The position numbers and the translations under genes are program-made. A model generated the notes under the pieces. The model had not been told where the DNA came from. It made no database searches and was given only the letters and a program-made list of their open reading frames with translations. Positions 1 to 11,342 of a DNA stretch of 64,000 nt are shown piece after piece. The DNA is taken from positions 68,174,757 to 68,238,756 of the forward strand of contig NC_134023.1 in the NCBI RefSeq assembly GCF_040712315.1. The letters run 5' to 3'. This DNA comes from Castanea sativa (lineage: Eukaryota; Streptophyta; Magnoliopsida; Fagales; Fagaceae). Positions within the stretch are counted from its first letter, which is position 1. Every line of letters starts with the position of its first letter.

Positions 1-248
1 TTTCAAGTGGCCATCTTTTTCATGATGTTAACAGTGCATCTTGATTTTCCATTTGTCATATGATATAAAGCTATGACGGATGGAAAAGCATTCTCAGTTC
101 CATTTTCTTGTTTCTTTTGGTTGTCATTTCTCACCTACTGTGATTACGTTGTATTTTCGTCTGAAGTTGGTACTCCTCTCCAGTAGAAGGTTTATTTTGC
201 GTTGTTTACCAATTTTAAGGCACTTTATGGTCCAGTCATGGTTCTTGA

Positions 249-1390
249 TGAAATTAAAGTTTGATAAGCAGTGGCCACCTTACAAAATTTTAGAAAGAGT
301 GAAAGCAGGGAAATGGAAGAGAATTGATTTTTTTTTTGTTTGTTTGTATTTTTATGACTTTTTTTGGGGGTGGGGGAGGGGTAAAGTAGGGGAAGTTGGA
401 GGAAGAATAAGTAGGGTTTATTGCTGAGGTGTTTGTATGTCCTCGGGTCTGTTTGAGATCCGCTTATTTTGCTGGAACTGAAATTTTTTTGTTGCAAGTA
501 CTATAGATAAAGGTAAACTTAGCTGAAATAGTACAGTAGGACTTATAAATAGTACCAAAAAATGCAATGTGACTCATGAATAGTAATAAAAATAAGCTGA
601 ATAGTAAAATAAGTTGACAAAAATAATCTTTGCCAAATGAACACCTAGTTTTACCTAATTTGTTTTGGAGTGGGCTTGGGATGGTAATATGTAGAACTCC
701 TATTTGATTCTCTTCATGCTCTTTTGAACTCTTAGGAAATGTTTTAGGTAGAGGCTAACTAGAGTTTGCTCCTTCCCTTTCCTCTGCCAATCAAAGTAGT
801 TTCTTTTCTATTTTTGGTTAACCATCTTCAAAATTGTAGGTCTTGTGCATAGCCTTTTCAAAACAGTTTGATCCTTTGGTCTTTTACATTTATAGTTATT
901 ATTGTAAATGAGCTTCATCCTTTTACATTTATAGTTATTCTTGTAAAGTTTGATAAGCAGTGGCCACCTTACAAAATTTTAGAAAGAGTGAAAGTAGGGA
1001 AATGGAAGAGAATGGATTTTGTTTGTATTTTTATAAGTTTCTTTGGGGGTGGGGGAGGGGTAAAGTAGGGGAAGTTGGAGGAAGAATAAGTAGGGTTTGT
1101 TGCTGAGGTGTTTGTATGTCCTAGTTGTGCCTAATTTGTTTTGGAGTGGGTCTGGGATTATAATATGTAGAAGTGTAGAACTCATATTTGATTCTCTTCA
1201 TGCCCTTTTGAACTCCTAGGAAATGTTTTAGGTAGAGTCAATCTAAAGTTTACTCCTTCCCTTTCCTCCACCAATCAAAGTAGTTTGGTTAACCATCTTC
1301 AAAATTGTAGGTCTTGTGCATAGCCTTTTCAAAACTTTTTGATCCTTTGGTCTTTTACATTTATAGTTATTCTTGTAAATAAGTTTCATC
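249..1390. repeat. Tandem duplication, copies about 249-942 and 943-1390
   Basis: The block beginning AAAGTTTGATAAGCAGTGG near 249 recurs near 943. Both copies run through the same G-rich stretch (GGGGGTGGGGGAGGGG) and the same sequence ending at TTTACATTTATAGTTATT. Copy 1 is about 200 bp longer because it holds an insertion (444-646) absent from copy 2. The duplication lies in the intron or upstream region of the SURP/G-patch gene. No coding exon was recognised in 1-1649. Confidence 0.85.
444..643. mobile_element. MITE-like insertion with 3-bp CCT duplication
   Basis: Copy 1 of the tandem duplication contains 200 bp that copy 2 lacks. The empty site is at 1120-1122, and CCT is duplicated at 441-443 and 644-646. 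The inserted DNA starts GGGTCTGTTTGAGATCCG and ends near TTGCCAAATGAACA. The interior has repeated AATAGTA and AATAAGCTGAATAG motifs. A close relative lies at about 24,392-24,549. Borders are seen directly; calling it a MITE is inference from its size, lack of coding sequence and multiple copies. Confidence 0.75.
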
Positions 1391-1649
1391 CTTTTCATTG
1401 GGTACACTTTTATCGAGGAAATGATATGGGTGTATATCTCTACTCTTGAAGTGGTATGGATGAAGAGGACAAAACATTCTTGAATATTTCTTGTCTCATG
1501 ACTGCAGCTTATACCTTAAATACCTATCAACATTGGTGGAAAGAGATGTTCAATGAAAGATTTGGAATATGTGGCAAGCCTGCTACAAGAGTAATTTGCA
1601 TAACCTTGTTCATGCTCTCGGTATTAATCAGTTTATAAGTGATATGCAG

Positions 1650-4600
1650 CACCACCATCTCCAAGTGATCCTACAGTGAAGAAAGTTGCTGACAAATTAG
1701 CAAGTTTTGTGGCTAAACATGGAAGGCAATTTGAGCATGTTACACGTCAAAAGAATCCTGGTGATACCCCTTTTAAGTGAGTTCCTTAATGACAATTGAA
1801 TCTTAATATGGGTTATTTATTAGTTTATGCTCTCTGTTGAGGTCCTTGGCATGGCTTTTTTCCCATTTCTATTAGGTCATATTATATAATTTTTTCATTT
1901 ATATAGGAGGTTATTTAATTTTCCACTTTTTGGTGTTGGCAATCCTCCCTCCCCACAGATACATTAAGAAATTTCTAATGCGTGGTATTATGTATTCTTC
2001 TGCAGATTTCTATTTGATGAAAGTTGCCCAGATTACAAATATTATGAATATCAGCTTGCTGAAGAGGAAAAGGCTCTTTCACAGACAAGTGAATCCCAAT
2101 CATCTCACAGTGGTTAGTAGTTGAATCTTGACGAAATGATTTTGGTGGTTCTTGGGTATGGAATTTTCAGCTAGGTTGCGTTTGGATTTGATGATTAAAA
2201 TCAGGAAATTTGAAGAAAAATTGCTAGCATAGATAGCTTGAAATAAATTTAATAATACATGGGGTTTGAGTCTTGGAGATTTTGCTAAAACAAAATTTAT
2301 TGACTTGTATGTTTTTGGGCCTTCTGCACATTTTACAATCAAAGTAGTAGTAGTGGTCCATCAGTACAATTCCTAGTATCTAGATTTTATATGCACGTTT
2401 TATTTGGTTTTCTATAGACATATGGGTTATGATCCTAAGGGAAGAATCATTTATTTATATGTTTGTCTACTTGTCATGGTATTGCCACATTCCTCCCTCA
2501 ATATTTGTTTATAATTTAGTGTTATTAATATCATTATTTTTTTATTGCCTTCCAGCCTAATTTGTAATTTTGGTGCTTGAGTGTGTAGGTGGTACAAGTA
2601 CTTCAGCTTCTAAATCCAACAGTGGTTCTCAAAGGTCTTCTCATCAGCATTTGAACTATCAAACCCCTGCCTCCGCTTTATATGCTGCCACTGAGGATCC
2701 AAGAGTTCAAACAGCAGCAGGAAGATATGGTAATGATATATAAATAGTTCTTCTTTGCTTTTTATGGGAAATGCATTCAACTTCTACTTTCAGTTTTTCT
2801 TCCAACATTTTCAGTTGGTGCCGTGCTTAATTATGGTCAAGCTCTTCTATATACAGCTGATTAGCTACTGATCTCATTCTTAGTTGCAGTTGGCATGAAT
2901 TTGTGTTTACTTTGATCGAAGGATACATTTTTTTTTTTTGAGACACTGATCAAAGGATACATTATTACAAAGAATAGTTGCATTAGAAAATATCCTAGAA
3001 ATATTTTTAATAGGAGAACATAGATATCCTATATTTAGCGTCAAGAGTGGGGATTTGGAAAAACTGAAGGTGCAGCAATGGGTATTATAGGCTCAAAAGG
3101 TGTGTGTATGTGTATATATATATATATATATATATTAACACAGTATGAGTGTGATTGACTATGATGATTCTTAATTGATTCAACCAAAGAGGAGCCCTAG
3201 AAGGTCATCGTGATGACCATTCCATCTTTTCCTTACAGTATGTTTGGAACGGAGGGAGAGCCACGTCCCCTCCACTCCTCTCCACTCCTCCCCCCCTCAT
3301 GTCCCTCTATCCAAGCATAGGGTTATTGTTTTCTTAAAGGATCTCCTTTGTTTATTCTCTCTTGCACATACCCTATGACTGGATTTTGAAAGACTTCCCA
3401 CAGTTCCCATTGAAAATGAAGTGACTTGCTCCATTACTTCTTGGAAAAGCCTAAGATATGTTTTCTGTTTCAGAAGAAGTATTCAATGGTGATTCACAAA
3501 AATGAAAAAAGGACTAATAGAACCAGATTATTTTATGAAATATTGGAGGATAATCCCTAGTTTTGTTTTTGATACACTGGTAAGAACTTTGTTATAATTG
3601 ATGAGGAGCATTTTTTTTTTGTGTTCCGTTGAGAGTGAAGATTTTATCTGAGTGTTTTGGAATGTTTTAGAATGCTTAACTCAAATTTTTAAACAGGATA
3701 TCATGTGTGTTGGCAGTATCTTACAGATTTATACTTGGTATCTTGCTTGTTTATTATCATGTTATGTTGGGATGCCTCCCAAATTATGAAGTATAAGTGC
3801 TTTTGATTGATTGGTATTGAATACTTGTTTGATACACGTGTTTATGATTGCATGCTTTTTTGTTTGTAGGTGAAGCTAGTGCACCAACAGGTGCAGATCC
3901 CATAGCAATGATGGAGTTTTACATGAAGAAGGCTGCACAGGAAGAGAAATTTAAACAACCTAAACAATCAAAAGATGAGATGCCACCACCAGCTTCTGCC
4001 CCAAGGTCCCGATTTGCTCAGTAAGAGCAAATTTTCTTTGGTTTCCTTGAAGGCGTTTTTATTTGAGCCTTCATTGACCAACTATTTTTATCTGCAACTT
4101 TGGGCTTCCCCTGTGTGTGTGTTTTTTTGATTTTGTGCTCACCATGAACATATTTGTCCTCTTTCCAATTGTTGGTCACAGCGGCTTCTTCTAAAAAAGG
4201 GCATCACATGGGTGATTACATCCCACAAGAAGAGCTTGAGAAATTCTTGGCTGCTTGTAATGATGCAGCTGCACAGAAGGCTGCCAAAGAGGCTGCAGAA
4301 AGAGCAAAAATTCAGGCTGATAATGTGGGGCATAGACTTTTGTCTAAAATGGGTTGGAAAGAGGGTGCCTCTCTCTCTCTCTCTCTCTCTATCACACACA
4401 CACACACACAAACATGTAAAGGCGTGCAGACACATTTTCACATAGAGACAAATAAACACATACATGTCTTAAAATCTGATTCACGATCCAAATAATTCTT
4501 TCAAGATGCTGTGTATTTGGTGAGAAACTTACTTGCCTTTATGTGAATTGCAGGTGAAGGTCTGGGGAGCTCCAAAAGTGGTATTGCAGATCCAATCATG

Positions 4601-4872
4601 GCAGGCAATGTTAAGATAGACAACTTGGGGGTGGGTGCTCACAATCCTGGGGATGTGACTCCTGAGGATGATATATATGAGCAGTACAAGAAGCGGATGA
4701 TGCTTGGTTATCGTTACAGGCCTAACCCTCTGGTATTACCTTGAATATTTTTTAATGCTAGCGTTGAATGTGTTTATTAAATAGATCTCCTATGGTTATA
4801 TTTATGAATGAGTTATGTGTTGCCTTTCTGTTCTCTTTCTTTCAGAACAATCCTCGGAAAGCATACTATTGA
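1650..4872 (+). CDS. SURP and G-patch domain protein (SUGP1-like), 5'-partial, one-base frame break
   Basis: Putative pre-mRNA splicing factor of the SUGP1 family, expected to act in the nucleus. Exons read from splice sites and conserved protein: 1650-1776, 2006-2112, 2589-2729, 3870-4020, 4182-4364, 4554-4732, 4846-4872. The first two encode a SURP module (DKLASFVAKHG, NPGDTPFKFLFD). Exons 5-6 encode a G-patch (ADNVGHRLLSKMGWKEGEG), followed by DDIYEQYKKRMMLGYRYRPN and the C-terminus NNPRKAYY. The N-terminal exons lie before the window or were not recognised. All junctions are in phase except exon 4 to 5, where one base too many is present. Reading the C run at 3999-4002 as three Cs changes the tail to SAQGPDLL and joins in frame to ASSKKGHHMGDY. 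This is either a sequence error or a real frameshift. A CT/CA microsatellite (about 4369-4411) follows directly after the exon 5 donor. Confidence 0.9.
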
Positions 4873-5736
4873 GCAACTATACAACGGAAGCCTACATGTC
4901 AAAGATTGTCTTAAAGAAATAATTTGAAGTTAAATGCTTAAAAGTATATTCGAGAAGCAAAAAATGGATTTGGTTTCATGTGGCAGGTCATAATGAGTGG
5001 ATTTTACTTTTTGTGAATTGTGAATTTCAGAGTTTGATGGATTGTAGTCTATACCCTTTCTTTTCAAATTCTTCCTTTTGAGTATAGTAGTGTTCCTATT
5101 CACAGTTTCACACTCCAGTGACTTTTTTTTAATGAATGATATGGGCATAGCCTTGATATGTGTTCAAAGAAGTAACCTTTACAAACTTGTCTTGTTTTGA
5201 CATAATTTGTTGGAACAACAATGTTGTGGAATAATGGAAAGTTAAATGTAACAGGTGCTTGATAATTTTAACATAACATCGGGTAGCAAAAGGTCTCTTG
5301 GCTGTGCAACCTGGCTTTCGAGCTGTTTGATCTTTGGTCGTAGTGATCTTCCTTGTCAACCAACTTTTAATGGGTTTTAAGTATGGAAATCATTTAACTA
5401 GAGTAAATACATTAACTTAATCAAGTTTTTCTTTGTAGTTCTACTTCTAGTAACTCTGTTTCAACCCTGAATTTTCTCTTATCAAATTGACAGATCAATT
5501 TTTTGAAGAACATTAAACGTGTAATTCTTTTTCTTGTTACCTGACACATTCCTCTCTTTCCATAGTCTTGAATTTTTATGTAAATATAATAAAAATATAT
5601 ATTTTTATTTTGAATCCCTTAAGATATCTTTTTAATAAACAACTGTAAGTATAATAAGTTTCAAGTTTCATATTATACTATACAAAGGTTAGGTTCTTTT
5701 GTAAGAATTAGTGTTGTAAGTTTGTTTTCCCACTCA
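4873..5736. other. 3' flank of SUGP1-like gene, no gene seen
   Basis: AT-rich sequence that probably holds the 3' UTR of the preceding gene and then intergenic DNA up to the LINE target site. I see no conserved open frame or RNA gene here. Confidence 0.5.
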
Positions 5737-5813
5737 CTCATTGTTCTCTTTTTTATTTTTCTTTTTTTTTTTAGGGGGGGGGTGTTAAGAGGGGGGAAAT
5801 TTCATTAAACTAA

Positions 5814-7833
5814 CTAGCCATAAATAGCAAAGTAGGAGTACAACCCCAACGCATCAGAATTTAAAATATTACAAAATTCTTTTGAATAAGGAAAGTCTAA
5901 GACAGTAAATGTCCCTAAAAAGTTGCAATCTTCTTTGGCAAGATAGTCTGCACACCTATTCACTTCCTGAAAGACATGGTTGATCCTGACTTTGTGGAAT
6001 TGATGAAGGAGGTACCTGCAGTCATTAAGTAAAGAAGAGAAGGAGTTAATGGAATTTTTGACAGAGTGCATCAGGTCCACCACAATTTTTGCATCTAATT
6101 CAACAAGTAATTAGGAGATGCCGAGCTGGGCAGCAAGCACCAAGCCATCCTGCAGCGTCCATAGCTCAGCAGTAACACTTGAAGCAAACCCAACATGTCT
6201 CAAGTACCCCTTAATCCACTCCCCACGGTGATCTCGGATCAGACCACCCCCACTCACCTTGCCAGGATTCCCAAGCGAAGCACCATCAGAATTAAGCTTA
6301 AACCAGCCAATAGGGGGTCTGTTCCAGCGCACCTGAACTACAATAGTATGCCTTGATTTCTGGACTTAACACAATAAAAGTGCTCCCTTGCAACTTGCAG
6401 ACACAGGTGATGCAACTTCAGATTGGGAGGGGAATTCTCAAAAACACATCTGTTTCTATGCATCCACAATTACCAAACAACAAAGGGAAATTGGGAGTAC
6501 CACAGGATGCCATTAGCTTGAATAAGGTTGGTGCATAGGCAGTTTGTCTTAAGCCACTTCAGTAAGGGTGTAGTAGCTAAAACCATGGACCTCATACTCA
6601 AAGGAAGAGACTAAAAAGTCCGTTTGGAAGATCTCTTTGAAACTCGCAAGGATAAGGTTCTTAACCCCCTCCTCATCTGTTATCTACTGCCCAACATAAT
6701 TTTTTTAAATTCTGAATCTTATTCCTATGCCTCTTAACCAAAGTTGACACATGAAAAAAGGAGGTATTTGAGTCACCAAAGGCAGCCCAATTAAGCCGAG
6801 ATTTTAGGGCTCAATATTCTTGTTCTTGCCGCATAATTAAGTTGTATTCTTCAATGAGACTTCTTTCCAATTAGATCAGAAAATGATTTGGACCATTGGA
6901 CAGGGCTTTTTGAGCCCCATTGAGTCTTGCTAGAATTCTTTTCTTTCGAGCAAAAGTATTTCCAAATACTGTTCTGTTCCAAATTTTAGCTTTATTCACA
7001 AAATTCTCAATAGTCGTGCCGAGGTTAGGAACAGAATCCCAGGCATTTCTAACAGCATCAGGGAATTTTGGATGATGAATCCAGATCGTGTGAAACTTGA
7101 AGGGTTTATCAGTTGTAACAGAAGGGGGTTTGGATAATTCTAGGAGAATAGGACAATGAAAAAAAAAAAACCCTAGGCAAATGGGTCACCGAGGCTTCAG
7201 GCAAAAGGATTCTCCAAGCCGGATTACCAAAACATCTATCAATGCACTCAAGAATAAGGTCAGTCACTTGCCTACAATTTGACAACGTGTACTTAGGCCC
7301 AAAAAACCTAAGGTCCAAAAAGTTACAATTATCCAACAAGATTTAAATTCTACTGCTCTATTGAGGTTGATCTGCCTACCCTCCATTTTATCATTACCGC
7401 ACAAAATCTCATTAAAGTCACCTAAGAGTAACCAGGGCAGGTTGTGTAATAGAGCTACTTGAGACAAATTAGCCCAAAGAATTTTTCTTTCAGCTAAACA
7501 AGGACTCGCATAAACAGAAGAAATAAGCTAGGTAAGGTCAGAATTGCATACCTTAATAGTCGCATGGATCTCTTATTTAGTGGCAGCTAGCTCAAAAACA
7601 TCCACCTCTTCTTTCTTCCAGAGCAGCCAAAGTCCTCCTGCGTATCCAATAGTTTCAGTAACGAAGAAACCATCAAATGGAAGTCCTTCAATTATTTTGG
7701 CGGCCCTATCACCACCCACACGAGTTTCAGTGATAACCATAATGGAGGGAAAATGATTCACCGTCATTTCGAACACTCTTCTCGTGAAGTCCCCATTCAG
7801 GGCAGCCCTACAATTCCACAAAAGAATATTCAT
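5814..7833 (-). pseudogene. LINE ORF2 remnant: endonuclease and RNase H, reverse transcriptase lost
   Basis: The endonuclease starts at MNILLWNCRAALNGDF (7833) and continues with ITETRVGGDRA, LLGDFNEILCGNDKMEGR and, near 7300-7180, NCRQVTDLILECIDRCF, spread over different frames. Between about 6700 and 7080 the minus strand reads the usual linker (EEYNLIMRQEQEYWALKSR, WAAFGDSNTSFFH). The RT domain (including the YxDD region) that should follow is absent; sequence passes within about 100-200 bp to a post-RT segment (TNLIQANGI). Near 6350 it reaches RNase H (WFKLNSDGASLGNPGKVSGG, later NRCADYLAKE). Frameshifts and stops are throughout, so it cannot make a working enzyme. Confidence 0.85.
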
Positions 7834-8536
7834 TTGGGAATAGTTAATATTAGGTATTTCAATTGGATTGGTCCCCATCTTGGCTAATGCAATCATGCTC
7901 CATCTTAGCCTCCTCAACAGGTCTTTGGATACCACTCAGTCTAGCTTCCACACCACTAGATAAGTCAATATCCCCTGAATTTCTTCTCTACAACAAAGAA
8001 GGAGATTGCACCTCTTGACTGGGTTAAGAGTCTGGAACAACTTCATCGTAGGCGCATTCCCTATATGTGTTGAGATCGAACCCCTGAAATCGATCACTTT
8101 CCTCTCTTGGACTAGCCAACCCGATTCGTCCAAGCGTGGCACTACTAATGACCGCCTTAGCTTGTTCAATTCCTGGGCTTCCTTTTCTGAAATCAACTGC
8201 ATGTTTGTGAGGAAATTCCACCACTGATTTGGAGTTCTTTCCCATGTTGGGTGATCCAAGGGAAGATTCCCTGTTCTTACACTAGGCGGCGTTATCGGGT
8301 ATATATGCTTCCAGGCTGCTGTTAGCTCCTCCTCAAACCAACCCAAAGTGTCTGTTGGGGCTGCTCGTATCTGAGCAATTATCTCTTCTAGGATGGGTAA
8401 GGCCTTGTTCCTGTGCTAAATTGCCCATCCCACTGTGGGAAGAGGAAGGAGGGAAGGTGAGGGGAAGGCCATGGACAGTACTCGGACAAGCAGCAAGTGA
8501 GAAGGGGTTAATGCTGGAATCAGGTTCTGGGTTTGA

Positions 8537-9888
8537 TCACTTCAGAGCTTTGGAGCTTCTAGTGCCTGGGTTTTTTTTGTTGCAGCCCAATCTGGAGATC
8601 TTCGCTTTCTTATTCCCACCATTGGCTGTCTGCCCATTGCTAGAAGGCTTTAGGTTGACACTTAGGTTCTCCTTTTTGCGATCTCCATGCTTGGGTAGTG
8701 TGTGAATCTCCCTAAAATTGCGTGATGGGAGAGCTATTTCATAAGCTACAGGGGCTTCAACGGCTCTATTAGAAGGACTAGAACTAAATTGAAAGGTCAA
8801 TTCAGGGCTAGTGGGTGTTAGGTTGTTCAAATTTCCTTCTTTACCCTTATTAACCTTAGGAAGGGCATTTGGTTGTTGGTGGGGCTGATTGGACCCACAG
8901 TTTCGTCCAAGTCTAAATAGATTCTTCTTTTTGGTCATTATCATCCAATCACCAAAGTTAGGATCAGGTTGTTCAGTTAGTTTCGTTGGGGACGTTTGTG
9001 CACCCTGTTTCTCCAAAGGTTCCTCATGTGTTGTCTTCTCCATTGGTCTAACTTAAAAGTCATAGTTCTTAATTTTGTGCTCGACCCTCCCACAGCAGAA
9101 GCACAAAGCCGAGATGCCCTCATACATTACCCTTTGTCTTAAACATCCAACTCTAACCATGTTGATCAGTGGCTTGGAAAGGTCAATTTGCACACACAAC
9201 CTTGCATAGCTTGCTCTTGAACCCGAGGCAGTGTAAGAGTCAATTCTCAGGATCGGTCTAATGGTTGAACCAATTTCTCTAAGCACCAAGGGATCATAAA
9301 ACTCAATGGGAAGCTCTAGAAATCTAATCCAAACAGCCACAAAAGAAAATGTAGATTTAGATGCTTTAAAATATGGTTCCCATGGTTTGATTGCAAGAAA
9401 ATGCTTCCCAATAAACCAGGGACCTCCCTGTAACACTTTGTCATAGTCTGAATCCTCACTGAACTTAATTAGGAAAGAATCCTTCCCAAGATCAACACGA
9501 TCCATTTTTGTCACTAGTTTCCATAAGGTATTGATTTTGAAAGTGAGGTAATTATATCCCATAGTCTTACCATACACTTTCACTATCAATGCCTTTGTCC
9601 AGGGAGCTCTAATCCGAGATTTAGTCTCCTGAGATAGTTTAACATCCACCATGCCCTTTACAATATCACCCAATTTTGTGTCAGACTCCACCTTAGGCTC
9701 ATCCACCCTTTCAAATCGAAAAGCCTGTGCATAAGCACTAGGGATATCTCCCAACAAGCTGTCCTTATAACTGACCTGTGTACAAAAGGCCTGTCTTAAG
9801 GATTGTCTTTGGATTTCCTCACACTCTTCTCAAGCTCTGCATCTTCCTCACTAGTACTTTGGTTAGCTTGTTGAAACTCAGGCTCCAT
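8537..9888 (-). pseudogene. LINE ORF1 (DUF4283 / zinc-knuckle RNA-binding protein), disabled
   Basis: The start at 9888 gives MEPEFQQANQSTSEEDAELE, then a frameshift near 9790 before the conserved GDIPSAYAQAFRFERVDEP. The DUF4283-like region (LGKDSFLIKFSEDSDYDKVL, GGPWFIGKHFLAIKPWEP) follows. Next comes a CCHC-like knuckle (CFCCGRVEHKIKNYDF) whose last cysteine is lost, with an in-frame stop at 9053-9055. The same frame continues to 8537 with a low-complexity C-terminal part. Sequence between 8536 and 7834 is probably ORF1 tail and inter-ORF linker; open frames there are not recognisable. The protein would bind LINE RNA in an active element. Confidence 0.8.
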
Positions 9889-10205
9889 CTCAGTTCTCTT
9901 TCGAAGAAGTTCTTATTGGTTCGAACTTAATGTAAACGTACTTTTGCTCATTTAATTTTATTCTCTTACTCTCATTGTTCATCCCCTATGTCTTCTGTCT
10001 ATATTAACAATTAAAAAAAAAAAATCATATTATACTTGACTCTTAGCTTTTAGATTAGCCTTTTATTTTTTGGGTTAGTTTGTTAGCTTAGTTATTTGTA
10101 CTTTTTTTTAACTCTCACCCGTATTTTTAGAGTAATTCTTAGGTACACTTGAAGTACAGAGAAATGATATTCCTTCTTCTTACGTTTAGAGTCTGTTTGG
10201 ATTAA

Positions 10206-11339
10206 GGCCTCGTTTGGGAGAAGAGAATAGAATGGAATGAAAATAATAATTTTAGAATATTCTTTCCTTCCTTTGTTTGGGAGTTTTAATGAAGGGAATG
10301 TAAAGTCCATTCACTTGTTTAAGAGTTTAAGTGGGAGGAAATGGAATGGGTAGAAGGGAATACTCATTCTTCTCTATTCCCTTAAGGCTTCGTTTGGGAG
10401 GAGGGAATGGAATGGAATGAAATGGAAAGTAATGAAAAGAATAATTTTAGAATATTCTTCCCTTCCCTTGTTTGGGAGTTTTAATGGAGGGAATGAAAAG
10501 TTCATTCCCTTGTTTGAGAGTTTAAGTGTGAGAGAATGGAATGGGTAGGAAGGAACACTCATTCCTCTCTATTCCCTTAAAAATTCAATTTTTCATTCCC
10601 TTGAAATTAGGAGGAATAGGAGGGAATGAAATTAGATTTAATGATTTTTTACTAAAACTCCAAAAGACCCCTATATATACAACCCTTTATTTTAAAATAG
10701 GGGTCTGATAGTAATATTGTCATAAAATGATTCCATTTCATTCCCTCCATATTGCTCCTTAACAAGATTACTTACATTCCATTCATTTTCATTTCTATTC
10801 CTTTATTTTAAAACATCCTATCAAGATTACTTAATTCTATTCCATTCCATTCTTTTCCATTCATTTCCCTTATTTTAATACATTCCATTCCCTTATGATC
10901 ATTCAATTCCATTCCATTCCCTTATGAACTTCCAAACGGAGCCTAAAACCTCAAATTTTCATTTCCCTCAAAATTGGGAGGAATGAGAGGGAATAGAATT
11001 AGATTTAATGAGTTTTTTTACTAAACCTCCCAAAATACCCCTATATATATTTAACCCTTTATTTTAAAATAGAGATATAATAGCAATATTGTCATAAAAT
11101 GATTCCATTTTATTCCCTCCATGTTACTCCCAAACAAGATTACTTACATTTCATTCATTTCCATTCCTTTATTTTAAAACATCCAATCAAGGTTACTTAA
11201 TTCCATTCCATTTATTTTCTTTACTTAAATACATTCCATTCTATTCTATTCCCTTATGATCATTCCATTCCATTCTATTCCATTCCATTCCATTCCATTC
11301 TATTCCATTCTATTCTCTTATAAACTCCCAAACGGAGCC
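10206..11339. mobile_element. Tourist-like MITE (outer copy), interrupted by a relative
   Basis: Ends GGCCTCGTTTGGGAG on the left and CTCCCAAACGGAGCC on the right form terminal inverted repeats. The flanking TAA at 10203-10205 and 11340-11342 is the 3-bp duplication typical of PIF/Harbinger-type elements. Interior is rich in ATTCC/GGAAT. The element is split at 10,385/10,944 by an inner copy; the two halves add up to about 570 bp, matching the inner copy. No coding capacity. Confidence 0.88.
10386..10943. mobile_element. Tourist-like MITE (inner copy), 558 bp
   Basis: Ends GGCTTCGTTTGGGAG and CTTCCAAACGGAGCC, with flanking TAA at 10383-10385 and 10944-10946. Same family as the outer element: its left part matches 10,206-10,382 and its right part matches 10,947-11,339. 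It therefore inserted into a member of its own family. Confidence 0.88.
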
Positions 11340-11342
11340 TAA

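Larger units (their letters stand above)
5747..9970 (-). mobile_element. L1-type LINE, decayed and internally deleted
   Basis: A plant non-LTR retrotransposon read on the minus strand: ORF1 (about 9888-8537), endonuclease (7833 down to about 7110), pre-RT linker (about 7080-6700) and RNase H (about 6332-5814). It ends in a T-rich run on the plus strand (5747-5772), which is the complement of its poly(A) tail. The 10-bp direct repeat CTCATTGTTC at 5737-5746 and 9971-9980 is the likely target-site duplication and fixes both ends. At 4.2 kb it is shorter than a full-length plant L1 element, mainly because the reverse transcriptase domain is gone. Confidence 0.88.

Noticed and set aside
80..1068. 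Open frames at 80-427 and 868-1068 sharing a FDKQWPPYKILERVK peptide
   Set aside because: The shared peptide comes from the noncoding tandem duplication. The frames are short, begin outside the repeat and lack any exon structure.
4139..4465. Antisense open frame opposite the G-patch exon
   Set aside because: It is the reverse of a confirmed coding exon plus a CT/CA microsatellite.
8355..8705. Plus-strand open frame of 116 codons
   Set aside because: It lies antisense to the LINE ORF1 region, whose minus-strand frame has clear family features.
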